NCBI GenBank assembly: GCA_009760855.2 | Contig: WPIO01000005.1 | Location: forward strand, 2,529,501 to 2,593,500 | DNA length: 64,000 nucleotides | Source: Cristatella mucedo | Taxonomy: Eukaryota; Bryozoa; Phylactolaemata; Cristatellidae | Direction: 5' to 3' | Part shown: positions 21,480 through 34,700 of the stretch, piece after piece | Layout of the letters: the number at the start of each line of letters is the position of its first letter | How positions within the stretch are numbered: position 1 is the first letter of the stretch | Notes under the pieces: model-generated | Seen by the model: the letters and a program-made list of their open reading frames with translations, nothing else | Database searches by the model: none | Told to the model about the DNA's origin: nothing | Position numbers and translations under genes: made by a program

Positions 21480-22149
21480 AAGCTAGCTCCTTGGTTCTGT
21501 CACTACTAGATTGTTGCACTGCCATTTTGGCTGGGCTATCTAAAAAAAGCCATTATACGACTGCAGCCGGTGATAAATGTGGGTGCAAGGCTAGTTTAAA
21601 AATCTCAGAGACCACGCGTCTCCTTTGCCGAAAGAGTTTGGATGGTTGCCAATTGATCAACGGATACAGAGAAAAATTCTCACCACGACCCACAAGGCTC
21701 GCAACGGCTTCACTTCTTTATACCCAGCCTAACTGCTGCACCAGTTTCAGCCTCCTCGTGCCCTCAGGTCCAGTATATGCATCAAATTAGCTGTTCCTTT
21801 CCGAGGATTAAATACAGCTGGCAATACAAGCTTTTGGTTTACAGGTCCTAGACTGTGGAACCCACTTCCACAATTCTTTGCAACATCTACTCTCCAGCTG
21901 CCGTCTGTGGCAAATCCTCAGACGTCTTGAGCTGCTACTTCCCTGCAACTCATTAATTTAACTACTCTATCGACTCAGCTATGGTTATCACGTTCTCTTT
22001 GTTGCGTGAGATGAAGTCTTTTTGTTACCGAAAGCACACCGAAAGCCGCTTAGGCTTTGAGTGGTCTGTTCAAAAGTCTCCTCACTAACACCCACATAGT
22101 CTTTCTGGCTTCGTGGATCACAGACAGAGATAGATAACATTACATTATT
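21480..22149 (+). mobile_element. old LINE-A, part 3 (3' end)
   Basis: This completes the element begun at 14770. It contains decayed versions of the AGLSKK block, the VDQRIQ block and the LRGLKTAGNTSF-like block. It ends with a degenerate 3' UTR and gataacattacatta. Confidence 0.9.
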
Positions 22150-22557
22150 ATAAGCTGGATGCAAAATTTAGCTAATCATTGTTGCATAGAAAATAAATTG
22201 AAGGATGCATAAAATGCGTTTATCTTATGCTTCACATAAGCCTTAGGATCCTAAGTATTACACAGAGTAAGCTTCATTCCCTGCATTAAACAGTGCAGTC
22301 ACGGTCAGAAGGTCAGTAGGGTTAAGAATAAACAGGCAGAGCCAATTTTGAGAGTCAGCCTTTCCAATCTCTGAATCACACTGGGTTTGTCCATAACTAG
22401 TAAGTTAAATGAAGTATTGAATGGAACGGCAAAAACTGTGGCCAACATGGCCACACCTTATGACTTGCCAGGTATCGCGAGTTAGTGGCCAGTGTGGCAA
22501 CATATATGCTAGCGGTGGACAGCTGATCAGAAATGGTTGAATCATAGCGCTGCTTAC
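22150..22557. other. gene A intron 11, proximal part
   Basis: This sequence lies directly after the GTAAGC donor of exon 11. No acceptor followed by a convincing C-terminal coding segment was found in it. Confidence 0.5.
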
Positions 22558-22726
22558 CACGAATAGCGCCAGGAATGCACAGCCAGTTGCGGCCCACTCG
22601 AACCCGTAGGCATCTGCCGCAGCACCGGCGGCCGTGGGTCCGAGGAATGCACCCAAAGAGAAAGCGCAGTTGAAAAATCCCGATATAAGACCGTGTGTCT
22701 CCAAGTTGTCACTATAGCCGGCATTG
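22558..22726 (-). CDS. gene A exon 11
   Basis: This 169-base exon completes a Leu codon and encodes NAGYSDNLETHGLISGFFNC through GAFLGPTAAGAAADAYGFEW to AFLALFV. It covers TM11, the repeated motif C and most of TM12. The SLC18B1 pattern STLGLVSGLF...GAFMGPTLGG...GFEWAA is obvious. The acceptor is tttgcag and the donor GTAAGC, phase 0. The cytosolic tail must lie in a further exon. Confidence 0.92.
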
Positions 22727-25700
22727 CTGCAAACGAGTAGAGGAAGGTTACATAAAGAAGACAGTGACAAATCAGCTAATTCGATACAATTAGCCGGTCC
22801 CGGCCTAGCCGTGCCAAAAGGATCCTGCTTGACTCCCACACATATGCAAGCGTGCAGAGGAACGTGCTTGTAGAAAGCGGTGGTGCACAGCTCCACAGAT
22901 TATTTAAGATTGCTACAGTCCATTTGTTAGAAAGCCCGGGATGCCCCTCAAACAAAACGAGAAAAGCTGCTAAGCAACGACTGGAATACAAACTTACAGC
23001 ACAATCTGAAGGGCCAGTGGAAAAGTAGGTAGCAGTGCACCGCCAACACCGAGGCCCACGATTATCAATGATAGGATTACAATCCACAGCTGCCTGTAAC
23101 GCACAATGAGCACAGACTGCCTGCAGACCAATTAGGATGCTTGAGCTGTTTCATGCATTCAATGTAAAACATAAAGATAGTCAGTCCCAGCGACACCAAA
23201 AAGATCATTGTTGAGGGCAGTAGTAAAGTTGGCAAGAAATATTAAGCACACATCACTTCGGCATAGTTTGTGAGTTACTCGCACGAACAGCTCCGGTAGC
23301 AAACGAAGCGACTTCGAATCCCATGGCAGCTGAGTGCATTTTAGATTGCCATATACATGCGTCACTCACCACTTCTTGCTTCGACTTTCGAGGCTTCACT
23401 CTAACACGGTTTTTCCAAATACCTGTATTATTCATCACAAAATTTATTGAAGGTGAAAATGATACAGTACATGCTCAGTTGCCCGAGTCAATTATATACC
23501 CATGCATTAAAATTAAATATAACATTAATGCATGTATGGACTGTAGGCCTATGTAATCGAGCATTCCCAAATACTTTAACGTCAGGTGCAGCTGCTCGAC
23601 CACTCCTTATCTAATATCTTGGGTAATACGAGTGTATGGTGAGCCGCAATGGCACACTAGGTAACCTTTCATGACCTCGGTCGTGATGACGGCGGTTCGA
23701 ATCCTACAGTGGTGATAGCCGTAAAGGCTCTTCTGTCGCTATACAAAAGAGGCTGTTGAATCAGCTAGTATTTATTTTTGTATTTATTTGTGAATAAACG
23801 GGTGTTAAAAGCTTCATTCAGAAGACTGCCTCTACAGCTATCCATCACATCCGATCCTTATCCAAGATTAGAAGCTGTCTCCCACAGTGGCTTGTAAAAA
23901 ATTTAACTAGCTCTTTAGTTCTGTCTCGGCTTGATTATTGTAATTCCCTTTTGGCTGGGCTACCAAAGAAAGCTATTATGCCACTACAGCGGACGATAAA
24001 TATGGCTGCAAGGCTGGTCTTCAAGTCCCAGCGGTTTGAGCACGTGTCACCTTTGCTTAAAGAGCTAGGATGGTTGCCGGTTGAGCAAAGGATACAAAGC
24101 AAAGTTCTTATGCTGACCCACAAGGCCCGCCACGACTTGGCTCCTTCATACCTAGCTGAACTGCTGCATCAGTTTCAGCCTGTTCGTGCCCTCAGATCCT
24201 GTGTGGACAATAAATTAGCTGTCCCATTCCTCAGCTTAAAGACAGTTGGCGACAGAAGCTTTAGCTCTGCAGGTCCTAGACTGTGGAACTCGCTTCCACA
24301 ATTCTTATGCAACGACATCTACTCTCCAACTGCCGACTGTGGCACATCTTTTTCAGCGGTCCTGAACTGCTACTTCTATGCTACTCACTACCTCAACTGC
24401 TTTCCTAACTCTGCTATGCTTCCCACTTTCTCTCTGTTGCGTGAGACGAAGTCTGTTGGCTACCGAATGCATACCGAAAGCCGCTTAGGCTGTGAGTGCG
24501 CTATACAAAACTCTCCTGCGTAACACCCACGTGGTCTTTTTGACTTTGTGGAGTTACTGACGGAGATACATTACATTGCATTACATTACATTACATTTCA
24601 TGCCTAGGGGCTCTAATAATGCTAAAAACTGTATTCAGACGGTCGTGAACAGATTGCTATGCTCTAACTACGAAAATATTTAATATATAACTAAAGAATC
24701 ACACTTCGCGGAAATTCACATATCGAGGCAGAGTCTGGAACTGATTAACCGCGATAAGCAAGGGATGACTGTATTCCCTAGTGTCCAATATGCACTGTCT
24801 TTCATAGATGGGATCGATGTCAAATTGGTTCAGAGGACACCTACAGCCAGCCGGATTCAAACCTGGGACCTCAGTTGATCCTATTATGTAGCCACTGGGC
24901 AAATGACATTGCTACGGCAATCAATCATGAGAGACCTAAATCTCTGTCCAAGCTCTTTTAAATTCTGGAAAAGAAATATAACTCTACAGAGCCACGATGT
25001 TGACTAGGTCGTCACTCTAGAGTTTCCGAAGACTAAATGATACTCAATCATTAGCAAAAATATGCAGCAACGCTAAAAGTAAACCTAATTGTGATGGTGA
25101 CTTCAAATACTGAGGGAATGTGAGGCAAAGAAGTCGTAGAAGCGATGAGCAGTTAGACAGAAAGTGCTAGCCTGTGTGGTAGACTAGAATCGCTGCACAA
25201 TACTTTCGGTTGAGATTTTATAAATTAAGTCGTTTAGAGCGAAGTATCAGTCACCTGGAATTTGCAAGCTGAAAAACAGAACAGTTATTCTAGTATTAGT
25301 ATTAGTATATTATAGTATTCTAGGAAAAATCTTATGCTAAGATGAAGCCACTACTGCCCCAGCAGTTCAGTTAGATATGCCCGAGTTCAGCAGTGCTATG
25401 GCCTTAAATTTCGGGCTGCATAATTGCTTGCACGTGCTTCTCCGAAGAGAATTCTCACATTTCCTTAGTAAAGGGCCAAAGGGCATATTTTAATAGTTGA
25501 AAGATCAAGCTACCATCCACAATAAGGAATAGCTACTAAAGATTAACAAGACTTTTTTAAAGCCCTGCTACAAAAGAAATAGAGGTTTACCCTAAAGAGA
25601 ACCAGCAAACCACGTTAAAAATTCTTTTATTCATCGGGATTTGTATCCCCATTCCAAGTAGAAAACGAGCCTGATAAATTGATGTCAGGCGGTTTTCTGA

Positions 25701-28700
25701 ATACATTGTCCCAAAATCAGATATTTTACACAGACAAAAAACATCGAAAAACACTTGAGTGATGGTCTCATCATTGCACAACTGCCTAGGATCACAGATC
25801 ACCTGATTCTGGCATTCTATTACGTTAAGTTAAGCTGCGTCACTGTTTACCTCAAGGACTGTTCGATATACGAACAAAACATAAGCACACAAAGGACGAA
25901 TGAGAGGGACCCAGTAAATGCTGTCCTAAATAGGTGCATTTTCAAGTTCTTTTAGGAGTGACATTCATTCCACCGGCACGACTGAATGTGTCGCTTGCGA
26001 TATAAAGAAGAGCAGTTTCGATGAAACGACACAACTCAAATCAAAATTCTTCAAGTAGTTTCTAGGTGAGTAATTATTTGCATGTTCCGAGAATTCTTTA
26101 ACTACAACCGTATTCAGGCTATGTAATTCGACCTAATCTATTACAAAGAATATGCCGGAGAAACAAATCATTCGCATCGCCTTCATTTGAAACAAGATAA
26201 TTTTAAAATAATTTCTCCCAAGATCGCATTTTGGAGAGTGGGCTTTTTACAGAAGGCAGATGGAGCAGTTGCTATTTTTTAGTTCGGTTTCTATATTTAC
26301 CTCTGATTTAGGTACTGCTCATAGGTTTTGTGGCATGATCAATAAGGTGCTTACAGCTGGTGCAAACTCTGCAGCTAGGCCTGTATGTCGTGAACACTGC
26401 AATTTCCATATTATGCCACCACTCACCATCCTGTAGGCTACTCATCTAGCAGCATATCGACTAAGGTTGTGTCAATCATTTTAATGTGCCATTCTGTTGC
26501 CCCAGCCTACCTATCAGAGCTACTTCCCATTCAATTCTAGGCATTGTGCTACACACTCTTCTGACTCAAATCGTTTAGCTATGCCTCGAACTAATCTGAA
26601 ACCCTTCGTAGACCGTGACTTTAATCCGTATGCTCCCAAAACATAACCTAGAGCTCACTCCAAACTAACTTTATGACATCCTCTGATGCCGAGACATTTA
26701 AAAAGCGGCAACGAATACCTGCTCTTCTTGGCATTGACAGAGTCTGCATGCAAGTGCAATGCTTTGTGAGCTTACATTTGCTGACATTTGGCATGTTATA
26801 ACCAAGACATTGATGTGCTTCCTTTACAGGATATGTATAGTACTTAGGCAGAATTAGTTCTCTTAGAGTGTGATACACATGTATTTTAGTGAGGCGATTA
26901 ATGCTGCAGATGAAACTCGAAGTGAGTAAATATCTCATACCTCTTCTATTGCGAAGCAGTTGTGTGAATGGAAACGTATTGTGAAGCTCTGCAATAGTCT
27001 AATAGCTCTATATGTATCATTTATTGTTGTAAAGCACACATTGCCATACTGCTTCAACTGAACTAATCATTCACTGCAAGGGCATGGGAACAACAAACAC
27101 AAAATAACAGTGCCAAGACAAAAAGCAAGGAGAATAGAGACAGAAGCTCTTAGCTTTTAGGGTGGAGAAACAGCAGCAAAGATTAGCAAGCACCAGCACT
27201 TACGTGTTAGGAAAAAGAAAGTCCAGCAGTGGACTCGGGCCAATCAGCATGTAGCCAACACACAACAGCATGCATCCCATCAAGAGCATGGACATCAGAA
27301 AGCCCTGCAGAATTACAACAGAGCACAACCATAGCTGGCAATTACAGGCATGTACCAAGACGCCAATTTCAGAGATAAGCTCAGAATTACGGCTGCGAAG
27401 GTTCACGGACAATACCTTGTCACAGATATATCCCACCAGTGGTGCTGTTAGGGCATAGACTCCACAGCCAACAAGAAATACTCCACCGATTTGAGCAGGG
27501 TCAAGAGTAGGGGCAACCTGAAAGGTAGACGATAGAATGCATACTGAAAGTCAAAAAATCGTCCTTGTTCAAACAATACGAAAATTTCTCTTCTCCAAAA
27601 GGTTAACCAAAAAACCTGAGCGGTCCTAAAAGAAATTAATGGAGCACAAAAAGAACTGCTGAAAGTAAGCCAGTCCTCGGAGCAGAAACAGAAATGGCTG
27701 ACAATTTCGCTATGTTGAGTCATAAAGTACAAGCTAGAGCTAGAAAAAGCTTGCTTTTCAGAGCCACGAACTTAAAGCTAGCACGAACCTTCTGAGTGCC
27801 ATTGTTGAAATAAGGTAGGGTAAAGGACCAGCCTCACAAAGCATGCCCGTTGTCCTAACCAGTGCACCAGACCAATATTACGTTATTTAATCAAGAGATA
27901 CAGTGAGTTAATTGTGCATATATAATTCATTTGTATAGCATTGTAAGAGAAATAATCTCTCTTCAAGCTCATAAAAAATGCCACAGGGCTCGAGCCCACT
28001 ACCTCAGCCAGATCTTTCTTCATTTGTTCGATTTCTGAGTGATCCAGAAAAGTTTGAATTACAGTGTTTTGACAGTCTTAAGTTTTTAAATTGGCTTTCC
28101 ACAATCTTTTGAGGACACTGTTAGTCATGCATACTTTCAACACTTTGCCTAACATCTAACGTCCTTGATAATGCAGTCCAAAGGCTAGAGGTGCATCTAC
28201 ATAATATTTTATTGCACAGCCAGACACTGTTCGACTAAAAATATAGCATGTTGAGAATTCAAGGGGAAAACACTCGGTGGCTCATACCTTTGCAATATGC
28301 TTTGACAATGTAGGATCCAGGAAAATTAGGGCAAACACTGCGCTGAACATGGCAAAGAATATTATGCCGAGCTTCGGTATCTTGAAAAGTGCTAGGAAGC
28401 GGCCCATTCCTTTGGCACTGTCTGCAGCAGAACAAGACAAGTTAGTAACTAGAACAGGCACTGCATTGGGCACAAGAACCAACAAAGACAAATCGCAGCA
28501 AGTACAAGCTGCAACCCTAACCTTGTACTGTGCTAGTGGGTAGCTTGCTGTGTGGAGTGACTAAGAGCTAATACAAGCACAGTCAAGCCAATCACCAGAA
28601 ATGCAACCTCGAAAGTATACACACACATGTTGCATGGAAATGGAAATACGAGCACATGTCTTCTTCACAATTTCACATCCAATGAATCATCCTTAAACTG

Positions 28701-31700
28701 TTTTTATGTAGATCACAACATCAACCTACTATGGTTTTAGAGCGAATGAATTCCCCACAGTCATTACTGGTTGTGTAAGCAGAGTAACGATCTTATCAGG
28801 AATGCTGACTTATGAAGAGTCTCTCTGCTAGTTCTCCTGCATCATTCACCAGCATGTGACGCCTGATTTTGTATAGTAGCAGAAGAGTCTTAACGGCTAT
28901 CACCCCCACTTGCAGTTGGCAATCGAGGATCGCCAACTATAGCATTCGAACCCACGACCTCGGTTGGGAAGAGCAAGCACCTTACCTCCTGGGCTATCAC
29001 GGCTCAGTATCATTGATCACCAAATCATTCCTGAGCAACAGTCGTCTCGCAGAGACATCACTGGCACTCCACTGCATAATTTTAGGCCCTATTCCAGAGA
29101 GTAGATGCCAAAGGTCATTAGTGCTGGACGGAACCTTCGAAGGATGGCTTGTCCCAGGGAATCCTTATAAGGCAGCTTCCTTAAACAATAAATACTCAAA
29201 ACCTCGATGACGTAATTACCAAATACAATCAAGCTTTCATTTGTGTGCAGATCATAAAGGGGCGTACTTATGCTTTGATCGTTACCAGTGTTCCTGCATA
29301 GCAAACTCTATCAGATCACCCGGAGCATGTATTGCTGGTTTTATCATTTTGATGGAAGCGAAGTCTCTCAAATTGAATGAAGATAACACCAACTTACCAA
29401 TTAGGGGCAAACCCTTTGCTACACAATTATTGGAACACACTATATCATTGAAATTTGGTCAGGCCATCATATCTCCCCTGGCCTCATCATGGAATCTGCG
29501 TGACCTCTTCCAACATAGCTTTCCACTAAATGATCACAGTTTAATTCACACTAAAGTCTCTGATCTACACTAAAGTCAGCCTAATTTCGCCTAGTTACAC
29601 AATATTGCAACAATTCGGGCTTGCTTAGACAAAGATACCACAGCCGAGCTGTCCATCATTTGTGACATCCCAACTGAACCTCTGTAACCTGCTACTTGTA
29701 GGCCTCCCGACCAGTGCAATGAGACCCTTACAGTTCCTGCGAAACTTGGAAGCTAAGCTCTCCTGTCTTAAATGTCCCAACTGTTACATTAGACCACTTC
29801 TCACCAATCTGCTGCAGGCCTCCACCAAGTAGCATGCTGACTTCTGAAATCCATCACTCACCTCTAGTACCTTAATTCTCATGCCCAGAAATACATACCT
29901 GAAATACTTCATCGGTCCTGTAAGCTAGTGATCTAGCCTCCTCCACCACCTGAACTTCCGACTCTCATAGTTTGATTGTGCCTCTGAAGATCTTCAAATT
30001 CCTTCAATAAGTACCTCCACTTACTTGGCCCGCAAAGCCTGGAACTTATTACTGACTGACATAGCATCATATCCTGATTTGTCATTACCCCAGAAGGAGC
30101 TAAACAAGAACTAGTTTCTCACAGCTTTTGCTCAGTCCGAATGAATTTTCCGTTGTGTAAGCGTGTCTCCAGAAACTGCATGCTTTGACTAACCGATGGA
30201 CACGCTTCCTCTTCATGTACTACTATTATTATTTTTATAGGTATGCAGAATGATCCTTTCGAAGACATCAAATTAAACTCTTTGCTAAGCTGGGCTAGTC
30301 CTGCGACCAAGTGGTTTGCACACGGCTTCTTGAATTCCAACGTTTCTCATTGGATTTCGGACTATACCATCTCTTGCAGGTCGTTGGAATCATACCATAA
30401 GTGATTCATAAGCATGTTTAAAAGGAAGATACAAAGCCAAAGTGTGTAGCTGAAAATGGCTGCTGGAGGCTGCACACTCTACGTTGCCTTTTCACAGGTG
30501 CTGCAGTGCATATGGTGGACAGCTCAGTGGCGAAAATGACAGATGCTACCAGTAAGAAAATCACGAAACCCTGTGCCTCGGGGTTTGAAATCAACTAAAT
30601 CCAAGCAGTTAGTCACAGTCCGTCTGGAAAAAATAGGCTTTCCCTAAAAGACGATGAGTTGGTAACAGCACGGTGCTTTCTGCCATTATGAGTCCAAATT
30701 TCTTTGCACAGACTAATTACTATTAGTGGATGAGCAAAAATCAGTCAACGTTTCTTAACTAGCCTCACTTAATGATTTATGAAAGACAGAAAAGTGCGAC
30801 TAGAGCTCACACGAAAGAGTCTACCAAAGGTTATATTAAGGTTAAACCGATAGCATACTATTTGAAGATTAGTGGCACTAAAGATCTGCTATATCTGCAA
30901 GGCCATTCATAACACAGAGACTCTCGCAAGCCGCTGGCAGCCCTAGCTCCATCTCTAAGACAAGTGGATAATTCTTTTATCCTTTAGTTCAGTTAAGTTA
31001 CATGCTATAATAACAACTAAGAGCTTTTTAAGGCTATCTAAGACAACCCAATCGCTGTCTAGGTACTGCCTTACTCGCTGCAAGCTACTCAACATCCAAG
31101 TACAACTCGCTGCAAGTAAAGCAACAACCAAGTATAAGTAGCGATGACCAGAAGGAAGTTCTCCTCTAGTAAAATACTGACGTATCTCAGGTAATACCAT
31201 CCACAATTACACTAAGTTTACTGGACATAGGTTTGCATGCCTATCCAGAGTATTGCAAGATTTTAAGCTTCTAAAGGAAACCCCAATCATACAACAAAAG
31301 TAACACAGGAGCCACATGCAAGCAAGAGACTTTTACACTCTTCTTCAAAGTAATGAATTCTGCAATGCAGCCTCTAAAAGTCATAACTACGAGGGTGCCG
31401 CAAAACTTAGTGTCATTACCCTTTCATATTTCAGCCAGTTAAACTGGGGCTGTATCAGCAGTACCTAATGGTCAGACGAATATGGAACTGCTTAAGATAC
31501 CTACGATTAGCTCTTTCGAACCTCGGAAAGATTGACAAAAATTTTACGACATCAGCAGTACTTGGAAGCAAGCCAGGTGACGGTTGTGGTGCACATAACC
31601 TACTTTTTACAGGCTGGAATTCCATATCCAGTTTAGCAGCAGCACTAATAAATAAAGCAGCAAGAAAAATGCCTGATAGTTGGAATGCTACTTATGGCAA

Positions 31701-34700
31701 ATGCAAAATAGGTAACTAGACGTGGTAGACCAGCAAATACTAGCAAAGAGAACACGAGCAGTTATGCTATTTAATCAGGTGGCTATCAAAACTAGGAACT
31801 CGAAGCAGTAACTGCAGCGACACTGATTCTCTATCATCCTCCAACGAAGTTTTAAAATTACATTTCACTTACGAATAATGGGCAAAAGGAAATACGAAAC
31901 TGCACAGGAGACAATCAGTATGCCACCAACGACAAGAAAAGGCAGCCGAAATCCACCGGCCTACAACAGCAAGATATTTTCTGAAGAACGGTTCAACTCA
32001 TGGAAATTCTTCAGCAGCGAAATGCTGCGTCAAGCTGCTCAATCAAGGCAGTTGTTACCGTGAGTTATCGACTAAAAAACGAATGAGACGAGGCTGCAGC
32101 ATTTTATAATATCATAAACAGCCATGCACATTATTCAAGGATATCACATTCGAGTGGCATGTGAAAAATTATAAGGCCAAAACATCTGACTATTTTAAAA
32201 ACTTGTCATCATAGCTGTAAATATAGGATGGTGCTTCAGTAACGATATCTTGCAGTGAATTATGCTAACACACTGATACTATGCAAACAAATCGATACTG
32301 CCAAACAGGCACACTTGCACATGGTCTATTCTAAAACTAGTACCACGATCGTGACAGACAAGTAACAGGGTCGAATAGACAGGTAAGATTCAAAACAAAC
32401 ATTAAACAAAGTTCATAGGGGTGCTACACAAAAATCTATCACTCTTTACTTTACCTATGACTTCACAGTTTCTTAGCACACAAGCACGCACAGGACAATT
32501 TACTCCGACGGAGTACAGGCTGTGAGGAACAGGTTGGCTTTTAGCTTTTTGAAATTTTCAAATCAGGAGATGACGTGATGTCATTCTAGTGGGACTTGAT
32601 AGCCCAGCAGGTAAGGTGTTCACTCTTCACGACTGATCGTGGTCGTGGGTTCGAATCCTGCAGTTTTCTACTGCAAGCAGTGGTGATCGCCGATAAGGAT
32701 CTTCTGCCACTATACAAATGAAGCTGCTAAATCAGCTAAGATTTTTTAAGCCTCGCTATGAAGTTTCAGGCTGTGGGAACATGGTAACTGAAGACTTGAA
32801 GGCACGGTCTCTAAGGAGTTTAAATTAGGTTAGGACCCCAACCAAACAACCTTAGTCAGAGGAACAGGTCATAGGATGGGGGCCTGATGTTGACCTAATT
32901 CAGACAGGTAGGTCGGAACAAGACAATACATAGACCTTAAGGTGGATGACAGAATCTTGAAGTCGATAAGCTGGTGGATAGGTATCCAGTGCAGATTGGA
33001 CAGCAGAGGTCCAATGTGAAAGTTGGTATGCTTACGACAGATTAGTTTAGCTACTGAGCTTTGAACGAGATGCGATGGTCTTTTAGCACAGGTAGAAAGA
33101 CATACAAGTAGCAAGTTACACAACTCCAGCAAAGATGTCACAAATGTACGAACAAGCTTGGCTGTGGTGTCCCTATCTAGGCAAGCCCGGATGCTAGCAA
33201 CGCTGTGCTAGTCACAGTAGGACGATAAGGTTGGAGTAGAGCTACAAAAGCCCAACAGTCAACCCGGTCACAAAAGCACATGCATTTTGTTTACAATATA
33301 ATCTCCAAAGCACAGATGCAGAAATCAGTCAAAGCAGCATATTGGCCAGAATTTTTTCATGGGAGCTAAACCTTGACCAGGGTCAGTCAATCTTACGAAG
33401 ACTCGATTGGTGTAACGGTGCTTTTGCATCCTAGCACCCTCAGTCTTTTGGGTTCGCCTACTTAAGTTCAGTCAGATACCACAGCGAATTTCGTATTCGG
33501 CATAGCACGAGTTCAGCTGTGGTCAGTCGAAGCTGCTTGCTGATGCAGTTGAGGGGAGATAAAAACACTTAGTACACAATGGATTCACAACTGGCCACAT
33601 TTGCAATGGGAATTAGGCGAATGGGTGTAGGGGAGAGTGCCGAGGTGGCTAAAGTCACCCTGGACTGGTTAAGAGAGTGAGAAATCCTGTGGTAGCTATG
33701 CAGGCATGAACTACTGCAAGCTGTCGGGCGAGTTTAAAACGAACCACGACTCAACAGTGCAAAAACAATGCATGCATAGAATTGCATAGAATATTACGGC
33801 TGCCAGAGTAAATTGGAGTAGAGAGGGGGAAGGCTAGATCCCTTGATGCCGGCAGCCGTCTAGAGTGTATAGACTGGCTTGGCCAGAGTGGTTTCTGATA
33901 ATAAAGTGATTGATGCTGGAGCCAGGCGACTTGTTGCTGGGTCACGCTAGCCAGCCCGACGACAGGTCGTATGGAGGGCTGTCACAACGCACGAACTCAT
34001 TTAAATAGTATCCTCAAAACACATGCTTTGCTCTCCTCTAGTGAGTTGATTCATTAATTTCATTCAGTCATTTCTAGCTATTGCAAAATGGTAGCAATAA
34101 CTGTCAATATTCACCGAATTCTAATTTTAGCTCCAAAGGAGCAAGAAGCAGAATTAGATTAGACCGAAGCACGGTTGGTGATGCTTGCTTACTGCAGTGC
34201 CGTTACAACGTGCATAGCAAAAATGCTGAACAACAGACTTGGCAGTGATATGGATATGCCCTATTTTCAAAAAGACAACAGTCTTGGAACTGAACTAACC
34301 ACACTGGCTATATTTCAGCTTCATACTAGCTTCATTAAGCCTCTTACTTTGCCCGGGAGATCAATGGCATAGCTTTTCCACGTTTAAGACCAGCTTTTCG
34401 CCTTGTTTGAAAATATGTTCTCTAGCCACCGAGGACTGCCACTTGCCTCCGAAAAGGCACTGTGGGGACACATAATTACCGCCAACTTTGGAGCACATGC
34501 TAACTATGCATAACGGCGCTAAAGTTAGAGATTATGTACTACATAAGTACCTGAAGTTCTTCACAATATTATGTGGATTTGTAGCTTCCTACCTTTACTA
34601 AAATAATGAGTATGCTCTAGCCTCAAGTTCTATCCCTGATCCCCCAATAAGCCCAAATGGCCACACTATCCAGTAAAAGTCAAGCTTGGACCACACCGGA

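Noticed and set aside
33635-33705. tRNA-Ser/Leu-like gene
   Set aside because: The 5' part looks tRNA-like, but there is no good B box, no closing acceptor stem and no clear anticodon loop.
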